The notes: a model not told the origin generated them from the letters alone. 64,000 nucleotides of DNA from an uncultured Lachnospiraceae bacterium (GCA_910578115.1 CAJTPO010000021.1:14780-78779); one strand, 5' to 3'; counted from the first letter of the stretch, positions 8,539 through 18,022 are shown. Program-made: numbers and translations.

Positions 8539-10032
8539 TTAATCTACAGTTTCTTCTTCCTCTGTCGCTCCCCACTTATCGTCATAAAATGCCAACTGAT
8601 TCTTGCCCCGCCTTTTTGCCTTATACAATCCCTGATCAGCTGCCTTATACAACGTCTCAAAGTCAACACCCTCATGCGGAAAAACTGCCACACCAATACT
8701 GGCATGAACCGCATACTTTACTTCTTCGCCCACATGGAAACTGCGGAAGAAATCTTCCACCTTGCCGGCCTCTTTGCGAATAACCTCAGGAGTAGAAACA
8801 GCCTTTAAGAAAATCATAAATTCATCTCCTCCTACACGTCCAATAATATCCGACGCACGGAAAATCGAGCTGATCTCCTCTCCCAGCGTACTGAGCACTT
8901 CATCACCGAAGGCATGCCCCAACGTGTCATTGACTGTCTTGAAATTATCCACATCCAGAAGAAACATCATACATTGCGTCTTCGGATTCTGTGCCATATA
9001 ATTCTTAATCTTACGCTCTGTTGCCAGTTTATTATTCAATCCTGTCAGCAGGTCCGTATCGGCTTTATTCTCCAGTTCCTTCTTCTGCTGGTTGTCACGT
9101 ATCCTGCCGATGATATCTATTACCATAGTAAAACAGCTGAAAACAAGGAATACCACGATTAGAGAAATAAGCATCCCTTTCGTATTCTTCCACTGTGCTC
9201 CTATCAGTTTCTCCACATGGCTCTGCGGAATCCCCAGTATGATCCCCCACTGATTCTTATCAAGCGGAGCATAATACAAGATACGGCTCTCCCCGTCCAT
9301 CCTCACACTGCCTGTTCCCTGTCTGCCTCCGGTTACAGCACCACGGATGCCCCCGGCTTCTTCCGAATCTGCACTCTGAACAGCCTCCAGCAGATTCCCG
9401 CCGCTCAGCAATCTGCTTTCGCTGCCGGAAGACGATAAGACCCTGCCCTCAGAATCTACCAATGCCAGAAAAGCGCCCGCCGCCAGATCCGCCTCAGAAA
9501 GCAGACTGTCGAACTTCTCAACAGGGTAATAGAGCACCATAAAACTTCCCGCCCCCCTGTCAACACGCTCCGCCACCAGGATTGATCTCTGCGCCTCATC
9601 ATCGTCACGCTTTATGTACAGAAAAGAACTTTCAGAGAAACGGAGTTCTTCAAAATATGGTTCAGTCCCGATGGAAACCTTGTTGCCCGCCTCATCGATA
9701 CCATTCCCCTCACTGTCACAAAACACCACTCCGGAAGCCTCTGCACAGTCAGCAACGATCCTGATCAGTTCAACAACCTGCTTATCGTCAAAAGTCTGAT
9801 CCTGTTCCAGCACAGCACATACGGAACCCACTGCCCTGCTGACAGTTTCCAGTTCATTGGCCAGTTCCTTCGCATATCTTCCAGCTGAGTGAAGCATATC
9901 CTCAGAGACCGCTTCTTTCGCATCCTCATTAGTTCTAACCGAGAAATTAAACAATATAATCAATACTACGATCATCGGAACAGCAAACAGAACAATCCAC
10001 TGTAATACTGAAGACTTATTCTTCTTCTCCAT
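8539..10032 (-). CDS. Membrane diguanylate cyclase with extracytoplasmic sensor domain
   Basis: 497 residues from ATG 10032 (MEKKNKSSVLQW), with GAGG 6 bases upstream. It overlaps the end of the upstream DUF624 gene by 17 bp, so translation is probably coupled. Transmembrane helix at about 14-32, extracytoplasmic Cache-like region about 33-270, second helix about 275-298, GGDEF domain about 325-490. The active-site motif is an intact GGDEF (about residue 397), and five residues before it is RASD, the RxxD product-inhibition site, so it should make cyclic di-GMP under feedback control. The sensed signal is unknown. An HD-GYP gene lies 1 kb away. Confidence 0.92.
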   Translation of the reverse strand: MEKKNKSSVLQWIVLFAVPMIVVLIILFNFSVRTNEDAKEAVSEDMLHSAGRYAKELANELETVSRAVGSVCAVLEQDQTFDDKQVVELIRIVADCAEASGVVFCDSEGNGIDEAGNKVSIGTEPYFEELRFSESSFLYIKRDDDEAQRSILVAERVDRGAGSFMVLYYPVEKFDSLLSEADLAAGAFLALVDSEGRVLSSSGSESRLLSGGNLLEAVQSADSEEAGGIRGAVTGGRQGTGSVRMDGESRILYYAPLDKNQWGIILGIPQSHVEKLIGAQWKNTKGMLISLIVVFLVFSCFTMVIDIIGRIRDNQQKKELENKADTDLLTGLNNKLATERKIKNYMAQNPKTQCMMFLLDVDNFKTVNDTLGHAFGDEVLSTLGEEISSIFRASDIIGRVGGDEFMIFLKAVSTPEVIRKEAGKVEDFFRSFHVGEEVKYAVHASIGVAVFPHEGVDFETLYKAADQGLYKAKRRGKNQLAFYDDKWGATEEEETVD

Positions 10033-10705
10033 TGATTTCCTCACTTCTCTCACCTACATCAACCGAAAAATCCATATCCGAGACTACTTCCACTTCCGGT
10101 TCAAATTTCTTAAATATACCGCTGTACAGCCAGGCCGCCCCATACGCCGGAGCCGAAATACCGAACAGAAAAATAAACAGAAGCGCATATGTTGAAAAAT
10201 AGCTGATCACAAGCGGCATTGCATAGAAAACGGCCATCAGAATGGTCTTGGGCAAATTCCCCACTGCCATGAGCGCGGCATTCTTAAGCGTATTCCTGAT
10301 CGAATTCTCAAATCTGGCAAGCAGCGGAAACACATACATCGAAATCAGATAAAGAACGACGCCGACAGCCACCACTGCAATCACCAGCGGCTTCGGAAAT
10401 ACCATTCCGGAAAAGGAGAAGATCAGCGCATCCCCGACATAAACTGCGATCACCACCATCATCAGCAGCCAGATCAATGTGGCCTGCTTAAAGTTTGCAG
10501 CAAAAGACTTGAAAAAACCTTTGACCAGATACCCTTCTTCTCCTCTCACCATCTTTAAGATAACATAATGCATAGCCGTGACTGAGGCTCCCACAGTAAT
10601 GACCGGTATACAGCATACGATCATCAGCAGGTTCAATATCATCAGATCCGCCACACGGTTTAAGGTCCGCATGATCGGACTTTCCAAATCAAAAAATCTT
10701 CCCAT
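10016..10705 (-). CDS. DUF624 (YesL-like) membrane protein
   Basis: 229 residues from ATG 10705 (MGRFFDLESPIMRTLNRVAD), behind TAGGAG. The open frame continues upstream to 10846, but that extension is the translation of the 78-bp intergenic repeats (it reads MAIHAVKVEDFHSK twice) and is not protein. Five to six hydrophobic helices are visible, with the typical family phrase CCIPVITVGASVTAMHYV. DUF624/YesL proteins commonly sit next to ABC sugar importers and two-component genes; no molecular function is established. Here the gene overlaps the GGDEF gene, which is an unusual partner. Confidence 0.88.
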   Translation of the reverse strand: MGRFFDLESPIMRTLNRVADLMILNLLMIVCCIPVITVGASVTAMHYVILKMVRGEEGYLVKGFFKSFAANFKQATLIWLLMMVVIAVYVGDALIFSFSGMVFPKPLVIAVVAVGVVLYLISMYVFPLLARFENSIRNTLKNAALMAVGNLPKTILMAVFYAMPLVISYFSTYALLFIFLFGISAPAYGAAWLYSGIFKKFEPEVEVVSDMDFSVDVGERSEEINGEEE

Positions 10706-10727
10706 AACTGTCTCACTCCTATAATCT

Positions 10728-10889
10728 TTACTATGAAAGTCTTCGACTTTCACAGCATGGATGGCCATGCGGCCCGCCAGGCGGCAGGCTGAGCATGATG
10801 TAAGTTTACTATGAAAGTCTTCGACTTTCACAGCATGGATGGCCATGCGGCCCGCCCGACGGCAGGCTGAGCATGATTTAAGTTTACTG
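10728..10889. repeat. Second copy of the two-unit 78-bp repeat
   Basis: Units start at 10728 and 10806, again exactly 78 bp apart, and match the array at 997-1152 closely, including the TGAAAGTC-TTC-GACTTTCA hairpin and the GGCAGGCTGAGCATGAT end. It sits directly upstream of the DUF624 gene and ends 23 bp before its start codon, so it is transcribed into, or immediately precedes, that gene's leader. Confidence 0.9.
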
Positions 10890-10994
10890 CAGAAGCGCCC
10901 GATAATCAGAACCGCAACCCAGCTGATTTATTTCTCTATTATAGTACAAAAGAACTCTAAAAAGCTATATCAAATACAAATTAATCAGCATGAC

Positions 10995-12251
10995 CTATAT
11001 ATTGTATTTCTTGCTGATCAATTCATACTGCATGTTAAGCGTCTCATACATTTTCAGAATCTGTGTTGATTCTTCCCGTATACGGCTTATGATCTTATCA
11101 TAGGACTGCACGACGACAGCAACCACCTGACGTTTCAGCCTGCTCCTGTCCGTTTTGTCATCCAGAATGGCAAGGATCTTCTCCTTCGGCTGTGATTTCC
11201 GATAACTACGCTGATTGAGCAGCGCAACCACCACATCCGCAACCTGCAGGATCTTCTGCTCGGTATTCATCTGGCTGTCGGTCAGCTGTTTCGGATAACC
11301 GCTTCCGTCACATCGTTCATGATGCGCCATCACGATATCAACCACTTCCTTTTTCATCCGGCTACTCAATATCTTGCCTGCAATTTCCACATGCGTTTTC
11401 AAGAGTTTGACTTCCCGCGGCTCTAATTTGCGCGGTTTCTCGATCACTTCCCGTGGAATCGCCAGCATGCCGATATCATGGATCAATGTTCCATAATAAA
11501 GAATCTCCCGCTTCTGCGGCGGCAGCATCATCTCCTTGGCAATCTCCTCGCTGATGCAGACTGCCATAGCGGTCTCCATCACCATCTGACTGCGGAAGAA
11601 TCCCTGACAGTACATCAGCATCTCCAGAAATTTCTTCTTATCTTCATTATTGAAAATCATGTATTCGATAATGTCATCCAGTTCCTTAAGATATTCTCCG
11701 CTTCGGATCTTCTCAAACATGCCGTACCTGTCTTCACATTTATAGAAGAGAAAGAGACCGTCATCCGACAGTTTCGTGCCGGCATACTTCTGGAACATGC
11801 CCATTTCAAACTTATCGCCCAGTGCGGTAGAATAGTGATCCATTTTCTCGGCAATATTGATGTAGGCAGCCAGATCCTTATATGCATAATTAACTTTCTG
11901 AAGCTGCTCATAATCCATATGATGATACATGATCACCTTAGCCAGTTCAGGCAGCGGAGACAGGTACTTGAAAAACAGATACCCATAAATGGAATGTGCC
12001 ATGCATTCCTTGGATTCATACCGCAGAATATCCCCCAGTCTCTCCCGCTCTGTCTTATAGGCGCCGATATCATGAAGTGTCGCCACCATTACCATATCAG
12101 CCAGCTCAAACTCTTCATACTTTCCTTCTTCCCGGAGCATCGTATAAACCATGTACGCTACTCTCGAGCCATGTTTCATCAATCTGGGATAGACTATTTT
12201 CAATGTATCCCGCACCAGCAAAAAAATGTCCTTACTTTTGATATACTCCAT
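10995..12251 (-). CDS. HD-GYP domain phosphodiesterase
   Basis: 418 residues, start behind GCGAGGATAC. The C-terminal half (about 215-390) has the HD-GYP signatures in order: HDIGML (about 258), the KTHVEIAGKIL region, HHERCDGSGYP (about 309-319). These ligate metal and define the cyclic-di-GMP phosphodiesterase family. The N-terminal half has a second, partial HD-like element (TLHDIGAYKTERERL), so it may be a degenerate paired HD domain. There is no membrane segment. With the nearby GGDEF protein it forms a make-and-break pair, although opposite roles in one circuit are only inferred. Confidence 0.9.
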   Translation of the reverse strand: MEYIKSKDIFLLVRDTLKIVYPRLMKHGSRVAYMVYTMLREEGKYEEFELADMVMVATLHDIGAYKTERERLGDILRYESKECMAHSIYGYLFFKYLSPLPELAKVIMYHHMDYEQLQKVNYAYKDLAAYINIAEKMDHYSTALGDKFEMGMFQKYAGTKLSDDGLFLFYKCEDRYGMFEKIRSGEYLKELDDIIEYMIFNNEDKKKFLEMLMYCQGFFRSQMVMETAMAVCISEEIAKEMMLPPQKREILYYGTLIHDIGMLAIPREVIEKPRKLEPREVKLLKTHVEIAGKILSSRMKKEVVDIVMAHHERCDGSGYPKQLTDSQMNTEQKILQVADVVVALLNQRSYRKSQPKEKILAILDDKTDRSRLKRQVVAVVVQSYDKIISRIREESTQILKMYETLNMQYELISKKYNI

Positions 12252-12268
12252 ATATGTATCCTCGCATC

Positions 12269-12763
12269 TTAAAATTTAAGTTCCATGGGGGTATAGATGA
12301 TGCCATCCTTCCGTTCCTCAGGCCGCAGATCTCGAAACCCCAGCTTATGATAGAACTCCACCCCATAGGGAGACGCATTGACTGTCACCTGACGAATGCC
12401 CATTTCCTTCACCATGTATTCTGTCAGATATTTCATCAACGCGCGCCCGATCCCCCGCCTGTGATATTTCTCATCCACAAAGAGCAAAGAGATATGCTTC
12501 GAGTCACGCAGCGTGATCATTCCAACGATCCTGTCCTGGTCAAGTGCCACAAACATCTGATAGGCCCCCATGACAAACATCCTGTGCAGCGTGGTATCCG
12601 TAATAAAATTCTCAAAATTCTGCACGCCTTCCGTAGAATAAACATCTGCCTCAAACTGCAGGAAAGTCTTCCACGCCAACGCCATGGCCTCTTCCCATTC
12701 TTCACGGTATGCGCTTCTGATCTGATAAAACGTTTCCACCCTTTCCCGCAGCTCCTTTAACAT
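12269..12763 (-). CDS. GNAT-family N-acetyltransferase
   Basis: 164 residues. The acetyl-CoA loop is clear (EKYHRRGIGRALMKYLTEYM), followed by the usual late motif VNASPYGVEFYHKLGF. Substrate unknown. It lies 17 bp upstream of the HD-GYP gene in the same direction, so both probably share a transcript. The ribosome site before this ATG is weak. Confidence 0.88.
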   Translation of the reverse strand: MLKELRERVETFYQIRSAYREEWEEAMALAWKTFLQFEADVYSTEGVQNFENFITDTTLHRMFVMGAYQMFVALDQDRIVGMITLRDSKHISLLFVDEKYHRRGIGRALMKYLTEYMVKEMGIRQVTVNASPYGVEFYHKLGFRDLRPEERKDGIIYTPMELKF

Positions 12764-12828
12764 GTTATCTATATTCTAGCGTATTTAAAGTAAACATACA
12801 ACCTCTTAAAATGAAAGCATGTAAACTG

Positions 12829-13809
12829 TTACGCTGTCACTTTGTTCACAAGCGGCAGACCGTTCTCAAAAGCATAGGCATTCTCCAGCGTTACTTTCGC
12901 AATTGCCTGCATGGCCTCCTTTGTAAAAAAGCCCATGTGAGACGTGATCAGCACATTCGGAAAAGTCATCAACCGCGCCAGATTCTCATCCCGCATGATC
13001 TCCCCCGACTTGTCCTCGTAGAAGATTCCTTCTTCCTCTTCGTAGACATCCAGTCCCACACCTCCAAACTTCCCGTCAACAAGCCCGTCAATCAGGGCGT
13101 CCGTGTCAATCAACGCTCCTCTGGAGGTATTTACCAGATAAACTCCCTGTTTCATATGGTCTATTGTAGCTCTGTTGACAATATGCTTCGTTTCCGAAGT
13201 CAAAGGACAATGCAGCGAGATCAGATCCGCCTTTGCCATCAGCTCCTCCAGCCCCACATACTCCACATCCAGCTCCTTATTCGGATAAGGATCGTATGCC
13301 AGTACATGCATGCCGAAGCCTCTGCAGATCCGGATCATAGCCTGGCCGATCTTACCCGTACCGATAATACCTGCCGTCTTTTGATACAGATCCACTCCCA
13401 TCAGACCATTCAGACTCATATTAAAGTCTCTTGTTCTATTATATGCTTTGTGTGTATACCGATTCACAGTCAGTATCACACCCATTGCAAATTCCGCTAC
13501 CGCTTCCGGAGAATAACTGGGTACACGCAGTATACAGATCTTTTCCTCAGCCGCCTGCACATCCACGTGGTTAAAGCCCGCGCTGCGCAGCAGGATAACC
13601 TTGACTTTCATCTCATAAAGCTGGTCGATCATCCTGGCATTTACATAATCATTAACGAAAATACAGACTGCGTCAAATCCCCGCGCAAGTGAGATCGTCT
13701 CCTCCTGAAATGACATCTCAAAGAAATGTATCTCAAATCCATATTCTTTTCCCATCGGTTCAAACCATATCTTATCATATGGTTTCGTACTGAAAAACGC
13801 TATTTTCAT
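12829..13809 (-). CDS. ldhA: D-lactate dehydrogenase (2-hydroxyacid dehydrogenase)
   Basis: 326 residues, start behind GAGGAGGCGATTTTT. NAD-binding glycine motif GIIGTGKIGQAM (about 148-159), substrate and catalytic segments LHCPLTSETKHIV, NTSRGALIDTDAL (Arg), VGLDVYEEEEGIF (Glu), and the His-bearing ITSHMGFFTKEA. The phrase YEEEEGIFYEDKSG is typical of the LdhA/fermentative D-lactate type rather than of glyoxylate or phosphoglycerate enzymes. It reduces pyruvate to D-lactate and recycles NADH in fermentation. It appears to stand alone with its own promoter. Confidence 0.92.
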   Translation of the reverse strand: MKIAFFSTKPYDKIWFEPMGKEYGFEIHFFEMSFQEETISLARGFDAVCIFVNDYVNARMIDQLYEMKVKVILLRSAGFNHVDVQAAEEKICILRVPSYSPEAVAEFAMGVILTVNRYTHKAYNRTRDFNMSLNGLMGVDLYQKTAGIIGTGKIGQAMIRICRGFGMHVLAYDPYPNKELDVEYVGLEELMAKADLISLHCPLTSETKHIVNRATIDHMKQGVYLVNTSRGALIDTDALIDGLVDGKFGGVGLDVYEEEEGIFYEDKSGEIMRDENLARLMTFPNVLITSHMGFFTKEAMQAIAKVTLENAYAFENGLPLVNKVTA

Positions 13810-13937
13810 AAAAATCGCCTCCTCTGACCATTTCTATATAGTATGGTCAAAGAAGGCGAAATCATGCGTTTTCTTTCAACAACTGCCGAAATCCTCACAG
13901 CACGGATTCCTGTGCTGCCGGACTGATAACCGTAATT

Positions 13938-14429
13938 CTACTTCGGCAGCAGATTTTTAAAGAAATCCTCTACCGCATCTTGAATGCCGTCAAAAAAATT
14001 ATGGGCCGCATCCGTCACAGCGCTTTCCACCGCTTCATTAATAGCTTCATTCGCTTCCTCAACGAATCCTGTACTGTATTTCTGGTATTTCTCCTTCGCC
14101 TGCTCTATGAAATCTCCCGTCTCAACTTCGATCGTACCGAGTGTCTGCAGGAAGCCCGTCACGTTCTTCTTATCCTCCTGCGTCAGTGTGATCCCCAGTT
14201 CCCTCTCAGCTTCCACAAACATCTGCTCTATACTGCCATCGTCCGTCAGATCAACCTCGCCGGCAGCTATTCTCTCAACCATCCAACCGACAATCGTTTC
14301 GTCCGCCCGCCCGGCTGCTGCATCAGCTATATGATTTTCCGCCTTTCTGGACGGATCCAGAACGACCACCCCGACTATGATCAGGATCACCAGCAGAATC
14401 AATCTTCGCCGCCATTTATGTCTTCCCAT
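13938..14429 (-). CDS. Small single-pass membrane or exported protein, unknown
   Basis: 163 residues, start behind GGAGCGTGGA. The N-terminus is strongly basic (MGRHKWRRR) followed by one hydrophobic helix (about 10-26), consistent with a membrane anchor or uncleaved signal. The rest is acidic and helical (ITLTQEDKKNVTGFLQTLGT; IQDAVEDFFKNL). The stretch around LTQEDKKNVTGFL faintly recalls DUF1002-type proteins, but I cannot assign a family. Monocistronic by spacing. Confidence 0.6.
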   Translation of the reverse strand: MGRHKWRRRLILLVILIIVGVVVLDPSRKAENHIADAAAGRADETIVGWMVERIAAGEVDLTDDGSIEQMFVEAERELGITLTQEDKKNVTGFLQTLGTIEVETGDFIEQAKEKYQKYSTGFVEEANEAINEAVESAVTDAAHNFFDGIQDAVEDFFKNLLPK

Positions 14430-14504
14430 TCCACGCTCCTTCGAGTTGCCTGTGAAACATATCTGTTCTCCACAGCAATCCCCGTATGATCCACTTTAAT
14501 CCCT

Positions 14505-14590
14505 TACTGTGTCACGCAGGATACATTTTCATCTGCAGGGCGGATGATTGAGGCGTACCGGACGTACATCGATTGAGGATAACGCTAAAA
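14505..14590. repeat. Dispersed palindromic repeat, copy A (partial)
   Basis: The core GATTGAGGCG is preceded by CACGCAGGATACATTTTCAT, a left arm shared with copies at 23700-23830 and 58511-58645. The right arm is not recognisable here, so this looks like a truncated copy. Confidence 0.6.
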
Positions 14591-14650
14591 ACCGCTCAAA
14601 TATCATGGTTCAGAGCGTGTATTCCTTTGTTCACTGAGGGTAACAATACA

Positions 14651-15583
14651 TTATATCCTCTGCAGAATCCATCGATAAACATCCGCGTACACATCCGCTC
14701 TGTCCACCTCGTTCAAAATCTCATGCCTGTCCCCGGGATACAACTTTATCTGTACATTTCCCAGGCCCACCCGCAGGAAAGACTCATATACCTGCTTTAC
14801 GCTCCGCCCATAATTCCCCACCGGATCCTCTTCCCCCGACAGGAACAGCACCGGCAGACGCTTTGGCATCTCCTGCAGACGCTTCCCGTCATGCAGATTC
14901 CAGATCAGCTGAAACAACGTCTGAAATCCATTGATCGTAAAGGTAAAACCACAAAGAGGATCCTGTATATAACTTTGTACATTCTCTTCATTTCTGGAAA
15001 GCCAGTCAAAAAGAGTCCTGCGAGAATCGATTCTCTTATTATATGCACCAAAAGCCGCCGCATTCAAAAGCTCACTTGCATGTTTTGATCCACAGAATAT
15101 TCTCTGGAATCCTGCCAGCATCCGGGCTGCTATCAACGTTGGCTTTGACTGCATCCCCGTACCCACGATAACAGCGCCGTCTATCCCGCTGCCATAACGA
15201 AGCAGATAATTGCGTGTGATAAAAGAACCCATACTGTGACCCAATATAATATAAGGAATGTCAGGATACTGCTCCTGTGTCATCTTCTTAAGCCGGTGTT
15301 CATCCCGCACAAGCACCGTAGCAGCATCCTCCTTACAGAAATAACCGTATGGTTCTCCCGGTCTGACAGATTTACCGTGCCCCAAATGATCATCGCCTAC
15401 GACCAGAATTCCTCTTTCTGCCAGATAAGAGGCAAACTCGTCATATCTGTCTATATATTCCGCCATACCATGTACGATCTGCACAATGCAGACCGGCCGG
15501 TCCGTCTCCGGAATCCACCTGATGGCATGTATTTTATGATCCCGGTCTCTGGAATCAAAATAAAATTCTTGCTTCTTCACCAC
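14651..15583 (-). CDS. Alpha/beta hydrolase, monoacylglycerol-lipase/lysophospholipase type
   Basis: 310 residues; starts at GTG (two GTG codons in a row) behind GAGGAGG. Nucleophile elbow GHSMGS (about residue 112-117), acid GEEDPVGNYG (about 245) and His GDRHEIL complete a Ser-Asp-His triad. The early HGMAEYIDRYDEFASYLAE is the usual oxyanion/lid region of the S33-like lipase group. There is no signal peptide, so a cytosolic esterase is likely. It starts 20 bp after the metG stop and may be transcribed with it. Confidence 0.88.
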   Translation of the reverse strand: MVKKQEFYFDSRDRDHKIHAIRWIPETDRPVCIVQIVHGMAEYIDRYDEFASYLAERGILVVGDDHLGHGKSVRPGEPYGYFCKEDAATVLVRDEHRLKKMTQEQYPDIPYIILGHSMGSFITRNYLLRYGSGIDGAVIVGTGMQSKPTLIAARMLAGFQRIFCGSKHASELLNAAAFGAYNKRIDSRRTLFDWLSRNEENVQSYIQDPLCGFTFTINGFQTLFQLIWNLHDGKRLQEMPKRLPVLFLSGEEDPVGNYGRSVKQVYESFLRVGLGNVQIKLYPGDRHEILNEVDRADVYADVYRWILQRI

Positions 15584-15603
15584 AGAAAGGCTTCCTCCTC
15601 ATT

Positions 15604-17622
15604 CTAACAGATCTCGGCTCCGGCCGGCATAGGCCTCTCAGGTGTCATCAAAGACAACTTGCCGTCTGCATCCTCCGCGCACAGCAGCATACCTTCGGAC
15701 ATCATCCCCGCGATCTCTCTCGGCTGTAAATTAACCAGCACCATAACCTTCTTGCCCACCATCTCGTCTGCACTGTAATGTTGTTTGATGCCTGACAGGA
15801 TCTGTTTTACTTCGGAACCCACCCGTACCTTAGAGCACAGCAGCTTCCTGGATTTGGGAACCTCCCTGCATTCCAGGATCTCTCCCACCTGGAACTGACA
15901 CTGATCAAACACATCATAGGAGATCGTCGCCTTCGCTTCAAGATCGATTACATCCTCGGGCGCTTTTTCCTCTTCTTCCTCCTCTGTAACAGCTGACTTA
16001 CGCGCAGCAAACATTGCCTCGGCCTTCTCGAGAACTTCCTTCAGATCCTGTCTGGCAAAAAGAATCTCCGGTGTCTCGGTAACACGATTGTCGGCAGGAT
16101 ACAATGTGGACACTTTATCGATATCCTGATTCTTTGCACACTCTTCCAGCACTTCAAAGTCAACCAGCCCTGTTTTGATCTGTGCGGAGATCTTCGCCGC
16201 CGTATCAGGCATATAGGGTTCCAAAAGGGAAGTTCCTACCAGAATACCATTCAACAGATTATAAAGTACGGTTGCCAGCCTGTCCTTCTTCGCCTCATCT
16301 TTAGCCAGAACCCAGGGCATTGTCTCATCAATATATTTATTACAGCGTTTGAACAGAACGAAGATTTCCGTAATGGCGTCAGCCACCCTCAGTTCATCCA
16401 TCTTCTTTACCACTCTGTTATAGGTGTCTGCAGCCGTACGGAACAAGTCTGCATCCACATCCTCCGCACCTTCATCAACACCGACTTTCCTATTAACCAC
16501 CTGACCGCCAAAATACTTATTGCTCATGGAGATCGTCCTGTTCACCAGATTCCCCAGCGTATTGGCGAGATCTGAGTTCATGCGCTCCACCATCAGATCC
16601 CATGTAATCACACCGTCATTTTCAAAAGGCATCTCATGCAGAACAAAATATCGTACTGCATCCACACCAAAGAAATCGATCAGATCATCCGCATAGATCA
16701 CATTTCCCTTGGATTTACTCATCTTGCCGCCTCCCTGCAGCAGCCAGGGATGTCCGAATACCTGTTTCGGCAGCGGCTCGCCCAACGCCATCAGGAAGAT
16801 CGGCCAGTAGATTGTATGGAAACGAATAATATCCTTACCGATCAGATGCAGATCCGCGGGCCATAATGTCTTGTATTGATCGGTGCTTTCACCGTCTGTC
16901 TCAAAACCGATACCCGTGATATAGTTTGACAACGCATCCATCCATACATAGATCACATGCCTGTCATCAAAATCTACCGGTATTCCCCATTTGTAGGAAG
17001 TTCTGGATACGCACAAATCCTGCAGGCCCGGCAGAAGGAAATTATTCATCATCTCATTCTTACGGGATACCGGCTGAATAAATTCCGGATGTGTATTGAT
17101 ATGTTCAATCAGCTTATCCGCATATTTACTCATTTTAAAGAAATATGCCTCTTCCTTCGCGGGCTTCACCTCTCCGCCGCAGTCCGGACATTTGCCGTCC
17201 ACCAGCTGCGATTCCGTCCAGAAAGACTCACAGGGAGTGCAGTACATTCCCTCGTAATACCCTTTATAGATATCTCCCTGGTCATATAATTTCCGGAAGA
17301 TTTTCTGCACCTGCTTCTCATGATAGTCATCCGTCGTACGAATGAACTTATCGTAGGAGGTATTCAGTGAATCGCAGATCCTGCGGATCTCTCCGGCCAC
17401 ATGATCTACGAATTGTTTCGGCGTCACGTCCTGTTCCTGTGCCTTAAGCTCAATCTTCTGTCCATGCTCATCGGTTCCTGTCTGGAAGAACACTTCATAA
17501 CCGTCTTTCCTTTTAAAACGGGCGATACTGTCAGCCAGTACGATCTCATAACTGTTACCGATATGCGGTATGCCGGAAGTATAAGCGATCGCCGTTGTGA
17601 TATAATACTTTCCCTTATTCAT
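15604..17622 (-). CDS. metG: Methionyl-tRNA synthetase
   Basis: 672 residues from ATG 17622 (MNKGKYYITTAIAYTSG), with GAGGG upstream; the frame is open to 17712 but that part is leader RNA. HIGH-type motif PHIGN (19-23), zinc knuckle cysteines CTPC and CPDC (about 128-150), KMSKS motif (about 303), anticodon-binding domain, then a C-terminal tRNA-binding (Trbp111-like) domain from about 570 (FQVGEILECREVPKSRKLL). Charges tRNA-Met. Preceded by a T-box leader and its own strong promoter, so its expression should rise when uncharged tRNA-Met accumulates. Confidence 0.97.
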   Translation of the reverse strand: MNKGKYYITTAIAYTSGIPHIGNSYEIVLADSIARFKRKDGYEVFFQTGTDEHGQKIELKAQEQDVTPKQFVDHVAGEIRRICDSLNTSYDKFIRTTDDYHEKQVQKIFRKLYDQGDIYKGYYEGMYCTPCESFWTESQLVDGKCPDCGGEVKPAKEEAYFFKMSKYADKLIEHINTHPEFIQPVSRKNEMMNNFLLPGLQDLCVSRTSYKWGIPVDFDDRHVIYVWMDALSNYITGIGFETDGESTDQYKTLWPADLHLIGKDIIRFHTIYWPIFLMALGEPLPKQVFGHPWLLQGGGKMSKSKGNVIYADDLIDFFGVDAVRYFVLHEMPFENDGVITWDLMVERMNSDLANTLGNLVNRTISMSNKYFGGQVVNRKVGVDEGAEDVDADLFRTAADTYNRVVKKMDELRVADAITEIFVLFKRCNKYIDETMPWVLAKDEAKKDRLATVLYNLLNGILVGTSLLEPYMPDTAAKISAQIKTGLVDFEVLEECAKNQDIDKVSTLYPADNRVTETPEILFARQDLKEVLEKAEAMFAARKSAVTEEEEEEKAPEDVIDLEAKATISYDVFDQCQFQVGEILECREVPKSRKLLCSKVRVGSEVKQILSGIKQHYSADEMVGKKVMVLVNLQPREIAGMMSEGMLLCAEDADGKLSLMTPERPMPAGAEIC

Positions 17623-17716
17623 GATATCCCTCTTTTCTGTAAATATTATTTTGAATACTGATCTTTTAAAAATGCCGCAAAGCCGGCAGCCTTTCACAGG
17701 CAGGTGTCCCATGATA

Positions 17717-18016
17717 CAAAAACCGTCTTCTCATATCCACTATATCACAGATATAATGAAAATAAGAAGACGGATGTATACCGTGTTACCACTTCTCTTC
17801 ACCGGTTTCTCGCAAAACCGGCCTCTGCGAGTACTAACATACTCTGCCGCTGTAACAGGCGGAACCTGTTGCACCTTAACCACCATCGGCTCAGGTACAC
17901 TGCTCGGAAGCCATCTTCAATAGATTCGTCTCTTCATTCCTCTCAGCCTGTGGAATGTTCTCTGGAAAGGATTCCTCTATCTACTCTCTTCGTCTTCGCT
18001 TTCTCTGATCCTATAT
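17717..18016 (-). ncRNA. T-box riboswitch leader of metG
   Basis: About 300 bases between the promoter at 18023-18051 and metG. The T-box core AGTGGTAACACGG lies at 17781-17793 (minus strand). A terminator hairpin follows: arms CCGTCTTCT and AGAAGACGG (17773-17721) with a T run after it; the core and the 5' arm of the terminator together can form the alternative antiterminator. An ATG triplet at 17914-17912, in GAAGATGGCTTC of the first stem region, is a plausible specifier for tRNA-Met. The stem I pairing was not fully folded by hand. Confidence 0.88.
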
Positions 18017-18022
18017 GAGGGT

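Noticed and set aside
10706..10846. N-terminal extension of the DUF624 protein
   Set aside because: It is the translation of two intergenic repeat units; the ribosome site and family start are at 10705.
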